Assembly (NCBI GenBank): GCA_902783285.1
Contig: CACZQM010000128.1
Span: forward strand, 1 to 40,766
Length of the DNA stretch: 40,766 nt
Source of the DNA: an uncultured Desulfovibrio sp.
GTDB taxonomy: Bacteria > Desulfobacterota > Desulfovibrionia > Desulfovibrionales > Desulfovibrionaceae
Reading direction: 5' to 3'
The notes below the pieces were generated by a model, which had not been told where the DNA came from, ran no database searches, and worked only from the letters and a program-made list of their open reading frames with translations. A program made the translations under genes and the position numbers. Positions 1 through 8,559 of this stretch are shown piece after piece (within the stretch, counting starts at the first letter, position 1; every line of letters begins with the position of its first letter).

Positions 1-30
1 TCCTCCTTCCCCCTCCTTTCCTGTTCCCGC

Positions 31-83
31 TGCGCCATCCATAGGGCGCATCCTGCAACATGCAACACCGGGTGCTCAGCCCG
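31..83 (+). other. possible structured 5' leader of rny
   Basis: Two short inverted repeats lie just upstream of the RNase Y start: TGCGCC (31-36) pairs with GGCGCA (45-50) across 8 nt, and CGGG (69-72) can pair with CCCG (80-83). They could fold in the rny mRNA leader or belong to the 3' end of an upstream transcript cut off by the window edge. No gene is seen in the first 105 bases. Confidence 0.2.
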
Positions 84-105
84 TCAAGATATATCAGGAT
101 CTGTT

Positions 106-1668
106 ATGAACACGTTTTTTGTTTGCTTGCTAGTCCTGGGCGGGATCGTCGCCGGGGCGGTGTTTGGCGGCGCTTTCCAGCGCCATGTGACAAAGCAGCG
201 CGAAGGCGAGGCGCACGGGCTCGCAAGGCGCATCGTCGAGGAAGCCCGCAAGGAGGCGCAGGCGCAGAAAAAAGAGATCATCCTCCAGGGGCAGGATGAG
301 ATATTCAGCCAGAAGCAGTCGCTGGAACTGGAATACCGGGAGCAGGAGCGCGCCTTGAAGAACAGGGAGAAAAAGCTCCAGGACATCAGCGACCGGATGG
401 AAGAAAAAATGGAGCGCATCACGAGCAAGGAGCATGAGATCCTTCAGCAGGAAAAGGATCAGTCCCACAGGGAGCAGCTCCTTGCCGAAAAGGAAAGCCT
501 TGTGGAATCCCTGCGCGATGAGCAGGAACGGCGCCTCCAGGAGGTTTCCGGGCTGACGGCGGAAGAGGCGCGGAAAAGGCTTTTCCAGGAGATCGAGGCG
601 CGCACACGGCATGAATCTGCCAAGATGATACGGCTTATCGAAACGGAAGCGAAGGAAACGGCGGATCGCAAGGCCAGGGAAATACTCGCCTGTGCGATAC
701 AGCGCTATGCCGGCGACTATGTGGGCGAGCAGACGGTGACCGCTGTCGCCCTCCCCAGCGAAGACATGAAGGGGCGCATCATCGGCAGGGAAGGGCGGAA
801 CATACGGGCGCTCGAAGCCGCCACGGGCGTGGACCTGATCATCGATGATACCCCGGAGACGGTCATCCTCTCCGCCTACAGCCCGATACGGCGCCAGGTG
901 GCCCGCATGGCCCTGGAACGTCTCATCCAGGATGGGCGCATCCATCCGGCCCGCATCGAGGACATCGTGCATAAATGCGAGCAGGAGCTGGAAGTGCAGA
1001 TACGCGAAGTGGGCGAACAGGCCACCTTTGACGCGGGCGTGCATGGCATCCATCCTGACATCGTCCGCCTCCTTGGGCAGCTGCGCTACCGCACCAGCTT
1101 CACCCAGAACGTCCTGCAGCATTCCCTGGAAGTCTCTGCCCTCTGCGGCATGATGGCTGCGGAACTGGGCATGGACGTCAAGCGCGCCAAGCGGGCGGGG
1201 CTGCTGCATGACATAGGCAAGGCCGTCGACCACGAAGTGGAAGGCTCCCACGCCATCATCGGGGCTGATATCGCCAAGAAATACGGCGAGGGCAAGGATA
1301 TCATCCACGCCATAGCAGCACATCACGAGGACGTCCGTCCGGAAACGGCCCTTGCCGTGCTCGTGCAGGCTGCGGATTCCCTTTCCGGCGCCCGCCCCGG
1401 AGCGCGCAAGGAACTCCTGGAAAATTATGTCAAGCGCCTTGAGGATCTGGAAAGCATAGCAGATTCCTTCGAAGGCGTTGCGAAATCGTATGCCATCCAG
1501 GCCGGCCGGGAACTGCGCGTGATCGTCAATTCCGAAAACGTCGACGACGACAGCACGTATATGCTGTGCAAGAACATCTCGGCAAAGATCGAGGAGAGCC
1601 TGACATACCCCGGCCAGATCCGCGTGACCGTTATCCGTGAACGCCGCGCCGTGGGATATGCGAAATAG
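106..1668 (+). CDS. rny: Ribonuclease Y
   Basis: Membrane-anchored endoribonuclease that starts decay of many mRNAs. The 520-residue length matches the family. An N-terminal hydrophobic segment (about residues 4-22) is followed by a long charged coiled coil (about 30-200), a KH RNA-binding domain with the [10 protein letters not shown] loop at 223-232, and an HD phosphohydrolase domain with His339 and the HD pair at 368-369. The start has an AGGA element 6 nt upstream. hisI follows after 64 nt in the same direction, so the genes may be cotranscribed, although no functional link is evident. The identification is firm from the TM/coiled-coil/KH/HD order. Confidence 0.97.
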   Translation: MNTFFVCLLVLGGIVAGAVFGGAFQRHVTKQREGEAHGLARRIVEEARKEAQAQKKEIILQGQDEIFSQKQSLELEYREQERALKNREKKLQDISDRMEEKMERITSKEHEILQQEKDQSHREQLLAEKESLVESLRDEQERRLQEVSGLTAEEARKRLFQEIEARTRHESAKMIRLIETEAKETADRKAREILACAIQRYAGDYVGEQTVTAVALPSEDMKGRIIGREGRNIRALEAATGVDLIIDDTPETVILSAYSPIRRQVARMALERLIQDGRIHPARIEDIVHKCEQELEVQIREVGEQATFDAGVHGIHPDIVRLLGQLRYRTSFTQNVLQHSLEVSALCGMMAAELGMDVKRAKRAGLLHDIGKAVDHEVEGSHAIIGADIAKKYGEGKDIIHAIAAHHEDVRPETALAVLVQAADSLSGARPGARKELLENYVKRLEDLESIADSFEGVAKSYAIQAGRELRVIVNSENVDDDSTYMLCKNISAKIEESLTYPGQIRVTVIRERRAVGYAK

Positions 1669-1732
1669 GCAGCCCGTCCCCAGCAACGGAAGAAAATGCG
1701 CCGCACTCCGCGTTGCGGCACCGGAGAAACGT

Positions 1733-2134
1733 ATGTTTGAAGCGCCCAGGGATTTCAAGCCTGACTTTTCACGATCCGGCGGGCTGATCGCCGCCATTGC
1801 CCAGGATGCGGAAAGCGGCGAGATACTCATGCTTGCATGGATGGATGAAGAGGCATGGAACGCCACGCTGAACACGGGTGAAGCGCATTATTGGAGCCGC
1901 AGCCGCCGGCAGCTCTGGCACAAAGGGGAAAGCTCCGGGAATGTGCAGGAAGTCCTCGCCATCCGTCTGGATTGCGATTCCGATGCCGTGATCCTGGAGG
2001 TCAGGCAGATCGGCGGTGCCGCCTGCCATACAGGGAGGAAAAGCTGTTTTTTCCGCCGGATCGTCCCTGGCAGCAATACTGCAGAACTATGCAGCCCGCA
2101 GGTGTTCGACCCTGCGGAAGTCTACAAGAAATAG
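1733..2134 (+). CDS. hisI: Phosphoribosyl-AMP cyclohydrolase
   Basis: Zn/Mg enzyme opening the adenine ring of phosphoribosyl-AMP, the third step of histidine synthesis. I place the start at this ATG because GGAG sits 6 nt upstream; the frame stays open back to 1637 but would overlap rny. The resulting 133-residue protein has the single-domain HisI length, without a fused HisE. Visible motifs are the tryptophan-rich segment near 54-70, DCDSD at 80-84 (Mg ligands and Cys81) and CHTGRKSC at 98-105 with the other two zinc cysteines. hisG follows 12 nt later, so the two histidine genes probably form a translational unit. Confidence 0.96.
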   Translation: MFEAPRDFKPDFSRSGGLIAAIAQDAESGEILMLAWMDEEAWNATLNTGEAHYWSRSRRQLWHKGESSGNVQEVLAIRLDCDSDAVILEVRQIGGAACHTGRKSCFFRRIVPGSNTAELCSPQVFDPAEVYKK

Positions 2135-2146
2135 GGGTACCTCACC

Positions 2147-3049
2147 ATGACTCAACTCAAGCTTGGCTTGCCCAAGGGCTCGCTGGAAGAAGCCACGATC
2201 GCGCTCTTTGAAAAGGCAGGGTGGAAGATCCACAAGCATGTCCGGAATTATTTTCCGGAGATCAACGATCCTGAACTGCACGCGCGGCTCTGCCGTACGC
2301 AGGAGATCCCGGAATACATCGAAGAAGGCGTCCTGGACGTGGCGCTCTGCGGTCGTGACTGGCTGGAAGAACGCGGCGTTTCCTGGGGCGGACCTGATGG
2401 CGGCGACGAGCCCGTCGTGGTGATCTCCGACCTCATCTATTCCAAGGTCTCCAACAGGAAGGCCCGCTGGGTGCTGGCCGTCGCCGGTGATTCCCCGTAT
2501 CAGCGCGCAGAGGACCTTGCCGGAAAACGCATCTCCACGGAGCTTGTCGGGGTCAGCACGCGCTATTTCAAAGAGCATGGCGTCGATGTGGATATCAATT
2601 ACTCCTGGGGGGCTACCGAGGCCAAAGTCGTTGAAGGCCTGGCTGACGCCATCGTGGAAGTGACGGAGACGGAGACCACCATCAAGGCCCACGGGTTGCG
2701 CGTGATCGACGAAGTGATGTCCAGCAACACCATCCTCATCGCGAACCGGAAGGTATGGAACGATCCCGAGGCGAGACGCAAGATAGAGCAGATCGACCTG
2801 CTGCTCCAGGGGGCCCTGCGCGCCGAAAGCTTCGTCTGCCTCAAGATGAACGCTCCCACAGCGAAGCTGGATGAGATACTGGGGCTCCTTCCCGCGCTCA
2901 ATTCCCCGACCGTTGCGCCGCTGCGCAATCCTGCCTGGGTCTCACTGGAAACCGTGGTCGCCGTCAGCGAGGTCAGGGACCTCATCCCGCATTTGCGCGG
3001 GCTGGGGGCAGAAGGCATCCTGGAGTACAGCCTGAACAAAGTCATTTGA
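2147..3049 (+). CDS. hisG: ATP phosphoribosyltransferase, long form
   Basis: First and committed enzyme of histidine synthesis, joining ATP and PRPP to phosphoribosyl-ATP. At 300 residues it is the long HisG_L type: a catalytic part beginning with LKLGLPKGSLEE at residues 4-15, plus a C-terminal domain (about 220-300) that in this class binds histidine for feedback inhibition. No HisZ partner should therefore be needed. It starts 12 nt after hisI and is followed within 30 nt by a strong intrinsic terminator, making it the last gene of its unit. No other his genes are in the window, so the pathway is dispersed. Confidence 0.97.
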   Translation: MTQLKLGLPKGSLEEATIALFEKAGWKIHKHVRNYFPEINDPELHARLCRTQEIPEYIEEGVLDVALCGRDWLEERGVSWGGPDGGDEPVVVISDLIYSKVSNRKARWVLAVAGDSPYQRAEDLAGKRISTELVGVSTRYFKEHGVDVDINYSWGATEAKVVEGLADAIVEVTETETTIKAHGLRVIDEVMSSNTILIANRKVWNDPEARRKIEQIDLLLQGALRAESFVCLKMNAPTAKLDEILGLLPALNSPTVAPLRNPAWVSLETVVAVSEVRDLIPHLRGLGAEGILEYSLNKVI

Positions 3050-3078
3050 TCTGCGGATGGAATCAATGCACGGATGGG

Positions 3079-3114
3079 AGGGCCTCCGCTCAAGGGCGGA
3101 GGCCCTTCCCTTTT
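3079..3114 (+). terminator. rho-independent terminator after hisG
   Basis: Perfect 11-bp stem AGGGCCTCCGC (3079-3089) with GCGGAGGCCCT (3096-3106), 6-nt loop, then TCCCTTTT. It ends the rny-hisI-hisG transcript. There is no U-tract in the opposite direction, so it does not clearly serve opgH. Confidence 0.9.
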
Positions 3115-3173
3115 AAGAACGCCTCCGCCGGGCGCAAATGGCTGCAGTCCTATGCGTCACCGCGGGATAGAAT

Positions 3174-5687
3174 TTAATTTTGCGCCACGCCCCATTCTTT
3201 TCCGCGGTCGGGATCCAGCTCCCATACGCGCAGGTGCAGCTCGTGGAGCAGCCGGGGATCCAGCAGGAACAACGACTTCTCCTGGCGGGTCAGGCCGTTT
3301 GGCCCCTGTTCCAGCGCTTTGGCAAGCAGCTCCCTGCGCTTTTTGGCGCTTTCTTCTCCGAGGGGGCGGGTCCATTCCTTTTTGCGTATGAGCGCGATGT
3401 GCAGAGCGTGTACGGAAGGGATGACGACGGCTTTGATGAAGCCATGCGCGCTGTCGATGGTGAAGGGAGTGTAGCGGTCCGGCAGGGTGAGGACAGCGTG
3501 CATGTTCTTCTGTTCCGGTGCCTCCTGCAGCTCTGAGGCCGTGATGAACAGCCCCATCCTGCGGGCGGCCATCCCCCAGCTCACCCGGCTGGTGAACACG
3601 GACAGGGGGATGGAGAAGACAAGGCCGAACACGATGGGCGAGAACCACCAGAAAAAGCCGGGGGTGATAAGCCACATGATGCCGCCCCAGGCGATGCCGA
3701 GCAGCGTGCCCCACCAGTGGAAGCGTATGGCGTCGCCCCAGCTCGTGCCCTTGTCGCTGCGGTTCTGGGCGTTCCAGGAGACCTTCCATCCCAGGATGGT
3801 GGAAATGACGAAAAGGCTGTGGAAGATCATGCGCACGGGTGCGAGCATCGTCGAGATGAGCACTTCTCCCAGCACGCTGGCGCAAAGTCCGAAGATCCCG
3901 CCGAAGTGCCTGGCCCCGCCCTTGCATATCGTAAGGACGACGGCAAAGAGCTTGGGCATGAAGAGCATGACGCAGGTGCTTGCGAGCAGGAGCAGGGCCC
4001 ATTTCGGATACCATGTGGGCCAGACGGGGAAGAGCGTTGGCCCGCTGGGGAAGTACGAGGGCGGGATGAATACTTCGCTGATGGCCTCGATGGAGCTGAA
4101 CACCAGGAAGAAAAGCCAGAGCAGGGCCGAAGCATACGACATGATGCCGTTGATGAACAGCGCCCTGTGCGTCGGGAATATGCCGCCGGAGAAAATGAGC
4201 CTGCTGTGCTGCAGGTTGCCCTGGCACCAGCGGCGGTCCCGTATCAGCTCGTCGATGAGCGACGGCGGGCTTTCTTCCCATGATCCGTCGAGCCCGGGCG
4301 CCAGCCATACGCCGTAGCCGGCACGGCGCATCAGGGCCGATTCCACAAAATCGTGGCTGAGGATGTCGCCGGCGAGAGGTCCGCGTCCTGGCAGGGTGGG
4401 CAGCTGGCAATGCTTGATGAAAGGTTCGGTGCGGATGATGGCGTTATGCCCCCAGTACTGGGCGTCGCCCAGCAGCCAGTAATGCATGCCGGCGGCAAAA
4501 ACAGCCCCGTAAAGGTGGTTGGAGAATTGCTGCACCCTGGCGATGAGGCTGTTCATGTTCACCGAAAGAGGAGGAGTCTGGAGTATGCCCATCTCCGGGT
4601 GCTTTTCCATGGACTTGACCATGCGCACCATGGTCCTGCCGCTCATCACGCTGTCGGCGTCGAACACGATCATGTAGCGGTACCAGGCTCCCCAGCGTCG
4701 GCAGAAGTCAGCGACGTTACCGCTTTTGCGCTTGATGTTCTCGCGCCTCCTCCGGTAGAAGACGTGGCCGATGGCCTGCTCGCGTCGGCAGAATTCGTGC
4801 CATGCCGCTTCTTCTGCCACCCATGCGTCGGGATTCGTGGAATCGCTGAGGATGAATATGTCGAACTTGTCGCTTTCGCCGGTCTCCAGGAGCGAATGCC
4901 AGGTCGCCGTTATCCCGGCCATGTATTTTTTGGAATCTTCGTTATATACGGGAAAAAGGATGGCAGTGCGGCAGTCCTGCGGGATCTCGACGGTGTCGCA
5001 TCCGGCCGTGGGCATGAAGCGGTCGACCTTCCTGACTATCGACCAGAGCCCTGCCGTGCACATCCAGAAGCCGACGGATATCCAGCCGAAAAGGATGGCG
5101 AAGAGTATCGATGTCATGATCTTGATGGCTTCGATGCCCTGCGGGGGGAGGATGCCATACATCTGGAAAGCGCCGATGGCCGAGGGGACGAAGATCAGGA
5201 CCATGAGCACCAGGCGCCTGCGCCCTGCGACGCGTTCCCATTCCCTCTGCTGGCGCTGCCTTTCTGCGCTGTGCTTCCAGGAATCGGAGGCTTTGGCCCC
5301 TTTGTAATTGAAGATGTGGAAGAGATTGTGCAGGCTCTTTTTAAAAATGTTCAGCCACGGGGTGCGGTCGAGTTCCTCGGGGAGCATGGAGCTGCGCCGT
5401 ATGTCGGGAACGGGCTGCATCTGGGGTATTTCTCCATCCTGGAGCAGTTCCTTGCCCCGTTCTTTGAGGATGGCATGGAGGCTGGCAAAGGCCTCGGCGT
5501 AGCTGGGGTGCGGAGACGGGCAGCGCTTGAGGCTTTCGAGCGCAAGATCGACGCTCTCCTTGGGATCGAGGTCGAGTCCCCGGGCATAAAGCAGGATGCG
5601 GTCGCGGACGCGGAGATCCATTTCCCTGCGCGGAAGATCCAGGGAAACGCCTGGTATGTTGCTGGTGTTGTCCATGGACGGAAGCAT
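3174..5687 (-). CDS. opgH: Glucan biosynthesis glucosyltransferase OpgH (MdoH)
   Basis: Inner-membrane GT2 glycosyltransferase that polymerises and exports the beta-1,2-linked backbone of osmoregulated periplasmic glucans. The chosen start gives 837 residues (E. coli OpgH 847); an ATG 12 nt further in is equally possible. The frame remains open to 5795 but that would overlap opgG. TM segments lie near residues 158-175 and 189-217, with several more after about 510. GT motifs are the DAD at 343-345, the third Asp in HDFVE at 445-449 and RRWCQGN at 485-491, the Q/RxxRW element. It lies 43 nt downstream of opgG, the usual opgGH arrangement. Confidence 0.95.
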   Translation of the reverse strand: MLPSMDNTSNIPGVSLDLPRREMDLRVRDRILLYARGLDLDPKESVDLALESLKRCPSPHPSYAEAFASLHAILKERGKELLQDGEIPQMQPVPDIRRSSMLPEELDRTPWLNIFKKSLHNLFHIFNYKGAKASDSWKHSAERQRQQREWERVAGRRRLVLMVLIFVPSAIGAFQMYGILPPQGIEAIKIMTSILFAILFGWISVGFWMCTAGLWSIVRKVDRFMPTAGCDTVEIPQDCRTAILFPVYNEDSKKYMAGITATWHSLLETGESDKFDIFILSDSTNPDAWVAEEAAWHEFCRREQAIGHVFYRRRRENIKRKSGNVADFCRRWGAWYRYMIVFDADSVMSGRTMVRMVKSMEKHPEMGILQTPPLSVNMNSLIARVQQFSNHLYGAVFAAGMHYWLLGDAQYWGHNAIIRTEPFIKHCQLPTLPGRGPLAGDILSHDFVESALMRRAGYGVWLAPGLDGSWEESPPSLIDELIRDRRWCQGNLQHSRLIFSGGIFPTHRALFINGIMSYASALLWLFFLVFSSIEAISEVFIPPSYFPSGPTLFPVWPTWYPKWALLLLASTCVMLFMPKLFAVVLTICKGGARHFGGIFGLCASVLGEVLISTMLAPVRMIFHSLFVISTILGWKVSWNAQNRSDKGTSWGDAIRFHWWGTLLGIAWGGIMWLITPGFFWWFSPIVFGLVFSIPLSVFTSRVSWGMAARRMGLFITASELQEAPEQKNMHAVLTLPDRYTPFTIDSAHGFIKAVVIPSVHALHIALIRKKEWTRPLGEESAKKRRELLAKALEQGPNGLTRQEKSLFLLDPRLLHELHLRVWELDPDRGKEWGVAQN

Positions 5688-5730
5688 TGCCTCGCTTAAC
5701 GGATCTGTATTGCAGCAGATCGCCGAATGA

Positions 5731-7335
5731 TCATTTGGGCTGGACCTGCCAGTCGCAGACCCATGTCTCGGTAAGGGGGTCGGGCAGGTTCTCACCCTTT
5801 TTCAGCAAGGCGCGGAAGCGCAGCATCAGCGGGCCTTTGCGGGCAGCCATCAGGCTTTGGATCACGCCTTCTTCCTTGGGGAGCCGCACCTTGAACTCCA
5901 GGCGCCAGCCCTCTGTGACGGGGTTGCGGGTCAGCTTTTTTTCCAGCAGGGGCACGGGCTCAGGCGTTTCCACGATGCTGGAGAGCCCGGTGTCCGCCGG
6001 GAGGGAGGCCAGTGCCTTGCCGGCAAAATCGATATGGAAGGTGATGGTGTCCGCGCTGCGGGAGACCCGCGTGGAAACGACTTTGCCTTTTTCGTGCCGG
6101 CTTGCTCCGGGCTGCTGCCAGAACAGCTTCCAGCTGTACATCTGCATGTCAGGGTAGCGCAGTTCTTCGGCAGGCTGGCCGGGATCGCCGCTGTGCGGCT
6201 TGTCTGGACACCAGAAGACGACGATGTTGTCATGCAGTTCGTCGTCTGTGGGGATCTCCACCAGGTTCAGGGAGCCGTTGCCCCAGTCCCCCTGCGGTTC
6301 GACCCAGAGCGACGGCCTCAGGTCATACCGCGCGTTCAGGTCCTGGTAGCTGGAAAACGAGCAGTCGCGCTGCATGAGCCCGAATCCGCGGGGGTTGGAC
6401 AAGGGAAAGGTGTTCACTGCCAGCCTCTTGGGATTGGCCACCGGACTCCAGAACCATTGGTCTTCGCCATCGACATAAAGCAGCCCGTCGGAGTTATGCA
6501 CTTCCGGCCTGTATTCATCCGGACGCCCGTTCGTTTCCTCGCCGTAAAAAAACATGCTCGTCAGCGGGGCCAGCCCGAGCTTCTGGTAGTTTGGTGAACC
6601 GTTCCGCGTGAAAAGGGCGCACTTGACGTCCATTTCTGTCGGCGCGCCGGGCGTGATGACAAAGCGGTATGCCCCTGCCATCCTGGGGCTGTCCATGAGG
6701 GCGAAAACAGTGATGCTCGTGTCTTCCGGCAGGGGCTTTACGACCCAGAATTCACGGAAATAGGGGAATTCTTCACCCTGGGGGCTGGCCGTGTCCAGTG
6801 CCAGGCCGCGGGCATAGATGCCGTAGTGGTTTCCTTTGGCCAGTGCGCGGAAGTACGAAGCCCCCAGGAAAATGGCGATCTCGTCCCTGTACTCGGCGTT
6901 GTTGAGCGGAAAATGTATGCGGAAGCCGGCAAAATCCAGCCCGCCGGCTTCTGCCGCCAGGTGGGCGAGCTTTTCGCTCCCGTACTGGAACAGGGAAGGA
7001 TCAAAGGCTATGTCGGAAACGCCGGAATCATCAACGATATGCATTTTCACGGGACGGTCGTAGTACAGCCCCTGGTGGAAAAATTCCAGGTTGAAGGGCA
7101 GGCCTTCATCGGCCCAGACAGCCTTTTCCTTGCGGTAGCGTATGCCGCTCCATTCCGCGTAATTGAGCTTGACAAGGAATTCCGGGGCTGCAGGCGCATC
7201 CGTCCAGTCTTTGCGGGCAAGATCCTGCGCCTTGGCCTGCACATCGGCAAAGCAAAATGTCGATGCCGCCCAGGAACTTCCCGGAAGCAGCAGGGATAGA
7301 AGCATAACACAAGCAATGATCGTTTGCCGCAGCAT
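5731..7335 (-). CDS. opgG: Glucan biosynthesis periplasmic protein OpgG (MdoG)
   Basis: Periplasmic protein needed with OpgH to make branched periplasmic glucans. The start is the ATG encoding MLRQT, with GGGAG 9 nt upstream; a TTG codon 9 nt earlier is in frame but lies in the ribosome-site spacer. The product is 534 residues (E. coli OpgG 511, OpgD 551). It starts with a clear signal peptide: hydrophobic core about 5-18, then a likely cleavage after SSWA at about residue 23. The rest fits the MdoG beta-sandwich family. It is first in an opgGH operon with a promoter at 7426-7453. OpgD is an alternative name for the family, but adjacency to opgH favours OpgG. Confidence 0.93.
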   Translation of the reverse strand: MLRQTIIACVMLLSLLLPGSSWAASTFCFADVQAKAQDLARKDWTDAPAAPEFLVKLNYAEWSGIRYRKEKAVWADEGLPFNLEFFHQGLYYDRPVKMHIVDDSGVSDIAFDPSLFQYGSEKLAHLAAEAGGLDFAGFRIHFPLNNAEYRDEIAIFLGASYFRALAKGNHYGIYARGLALDTASPQGEEFPYFREFWVVKPLPEDTSITVFALMDSPRMAGAYRFVITPGAPTEMDVKCALFTRNGSPNYQKLGLAPLTSMFFYGEETNGRPDEYRPEVHNSDGLLYVDGEDQWFWSPVANPKRLAVNTFPLSNPRGFGLMQRDCSFSSYQDLNARYDLRPSLWVEPQGDWGNGSLNLVEIPTDDELHDNIVVFWCPDKPHSGDPGQPAEELRYPDMQMYSWKLFWQQPGASRHEKGKVVSTRVSRSADTITFHIDFAGKALASLPADTGLSSIVETPEPVPLLEKKLTRNPVTEGWRLEFKVRLPKEEGVIQSLMAARKGPLMLRFRALLKKGENLPDPLTETWVCDWQVQPK

Positions 7336-7425
7336 GAAAAGCAACTCCCGTCAAGGTGTTCGTTCCCGCCTCATGGAGAGGGCAGGGATCCGTGCAAGAC
7401 AGAATGACCTCTATTTTGTGATTGC

Positions 7426-7453
7426 ATTATATGGAGTAAGACGGCATTGTCCA
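7426..7453 (-). promoter_or_regulatory. sigma-70-type promoter for opgGH
   Basis: Read on the minus strand: TGGACA (5/6 of TTGACA, 7448-7453), 16-nt spacer, then a perfect TATAAT (7426-7431). The start of transcription would be near 7419, about 85 nt before the opgG ATG. It lies in the divergent gap of 226 nt shared with the ABC ATPase gene, for which I found no convincing promoter. Confidence 0.65.
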
Positions 7454-7561
7454 GAAATATTATCCGGTTGCGGTGGAAATGCCGATGTGCTAGCCTGCGC
7501 TGGCAGGTGCGGGGGAGTGTGTCCCCGCGCACCGCGTGATCGTTTCTGCGGTGATGACGGT

Positions 7562-8530
7562 ATGGAAGACATGCTTACAGTGCGGCGTGCCTGCCGCTAT
7601 TTTTACGTACGGCGCGGGATAGTTGGCCCAAGGATGACAGTCCGGGCCGTGGATGGCGTGAGCCTGTCCGTCTCAGCCGGGGAGACCCTGGGGCTGGTGG
7701 GGGAATCCGGATGCGGAAAGTCCACCCTCGCCCGCATGGCTGCCGGGCTCATCCGCCCAACTTCCGGCGAGGTCATCCTCGCCGGGAAGCCTTTGCATGC
7801 CTGGGGGCGCCTGGAACGCGCCAGCCGCCTGCAAATGGTCTTCCAGGATCCCTTTTCTTCCCTTGATCCGCGCCAGACGGTCGGATCGTCCATCGCCGAG
7901 CCGTTCCTGTTCACGGAAAGGGCGGCAGGAAGGAACGTCTCCCGCGCAGCCGCCAGGGAAAAAGTCCTCTCCATCATGGAGAGCGTCGGGCTGTCCGGCG
8001 ACCTTGCCGCACGCTACCCGCACGAATTTTCCGGGGGGCAGCGGCAGCGCATCGCCATTGCGCGCGCTTTGATAGCCAGGCCCGGCACGCTGATCTGCGA
8101 CGAACCGGTCTCTGCCCTGGATGCATCCGTGCAGGCGCAGGTGCTCAACCTGCTTAAAGAGATGCAGGAGCGCATGCGCCTGGCCTGCCTCTTCATCTCG
8201 CACGATCTGGGCGTCGTGGGGTTCATGAGCAGCCGTGTGGCCGTCATGTACCTTGGCAGGGTGGTGGAACTTGCAGGATGCGCGGAACTGTTTTCCCATC
8301 CGGGGCATCCCTACACCAAGGCGCTCATCGATACAGCTCCGGCAAGGGATCTTTCTGGAGGGAAAAGGGCTCCCGCCATCTCCGGAGAGATGCCAAGCCC
8401 CCTGGACCCTCCTTCAGGATGCGCTTTCCATCCGCGCTGCCCCTGCGTCTCCCAGCGCTGCCGCGAGGATCTGCCCCGGCTTACGGAGGTGGCTCCCGGG
8501 CATCTTGTGCGCTGCCATTTCCCGCTGTGA
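7562..8530 (+). CDS. Oligopeptide/dipeptide-type ABC transporter ATPase (OppF/DppF-like)
   Basis: ATP-hydrolysing subunit of a peptide/nickel-type ABC importer. Its 322 residues match OppF/DppF. Visible motifs: Walker A GESGCGKST (47-55), Q-loop Gln95 in FQDPFSSLDP, signature SGGQR (157-161), Walker B LICDEP (177-182), H-loop His214. The C-terminal extension carries the oligopeptide/dipeptide element with HPYTKAL (249-255) and a cysteine-rich tail (Cys287, 293, 295, 300). The start is uncertain: ATG 7562 has a weak ribosome site and ATG 7571 is an alternative; the frame is open to 7163 across opgG. Permeases, binding protein and the usual DppD partner are all absent nearby, so it must work with subunits encoded elsewhere or be a remnant. 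Confidence 0.88.
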   Translation: MEDMLTVRRACRYFYVRRGIVGPRMTVRAVDGVSLSVSAGETLGLVGESGCGKSTLARMAAGLIRPTSGEVILAGKPLHAWGRLERASRLQMVFQDPFSSLDPRQTVGSSIAEPFLFTERAAGRNVSRAAAREKVLSIMESVGLSGDLAARYPHEFSGGQRQRIAIARALIARPGTLICDEPVSALDASVQAQVLNLLKEMQERMRLACLFISHDLGVVGFMSSRVAVMYLGRVVELAGCAELFSHPGHPYTKALIDTAPARDLSGGKRAPAISGEMPSPLDPPSGCAFHPRCPCVSQRCREDLPRLTEVAPGHLVRCHFPL

Positions 8531-8559
8531 CCGGTCCGGCGGGGAAAGGCCATTTGTTG

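Noticed and set aside
130-1875. 581-codon open frame on the minus strand opposite rny
   Set aside because: It is a shadow of the GC-rich rny codons; the product shows no recognisable family and no ribosome site, while the plus strand has intact KH and HD domains.
5688-5795. N-terminal extension of opgH to 5795
   Set aside because: It would overlap the end of opgG in another frame and adds no recognisable sequence; the OpgH family length is met without it.
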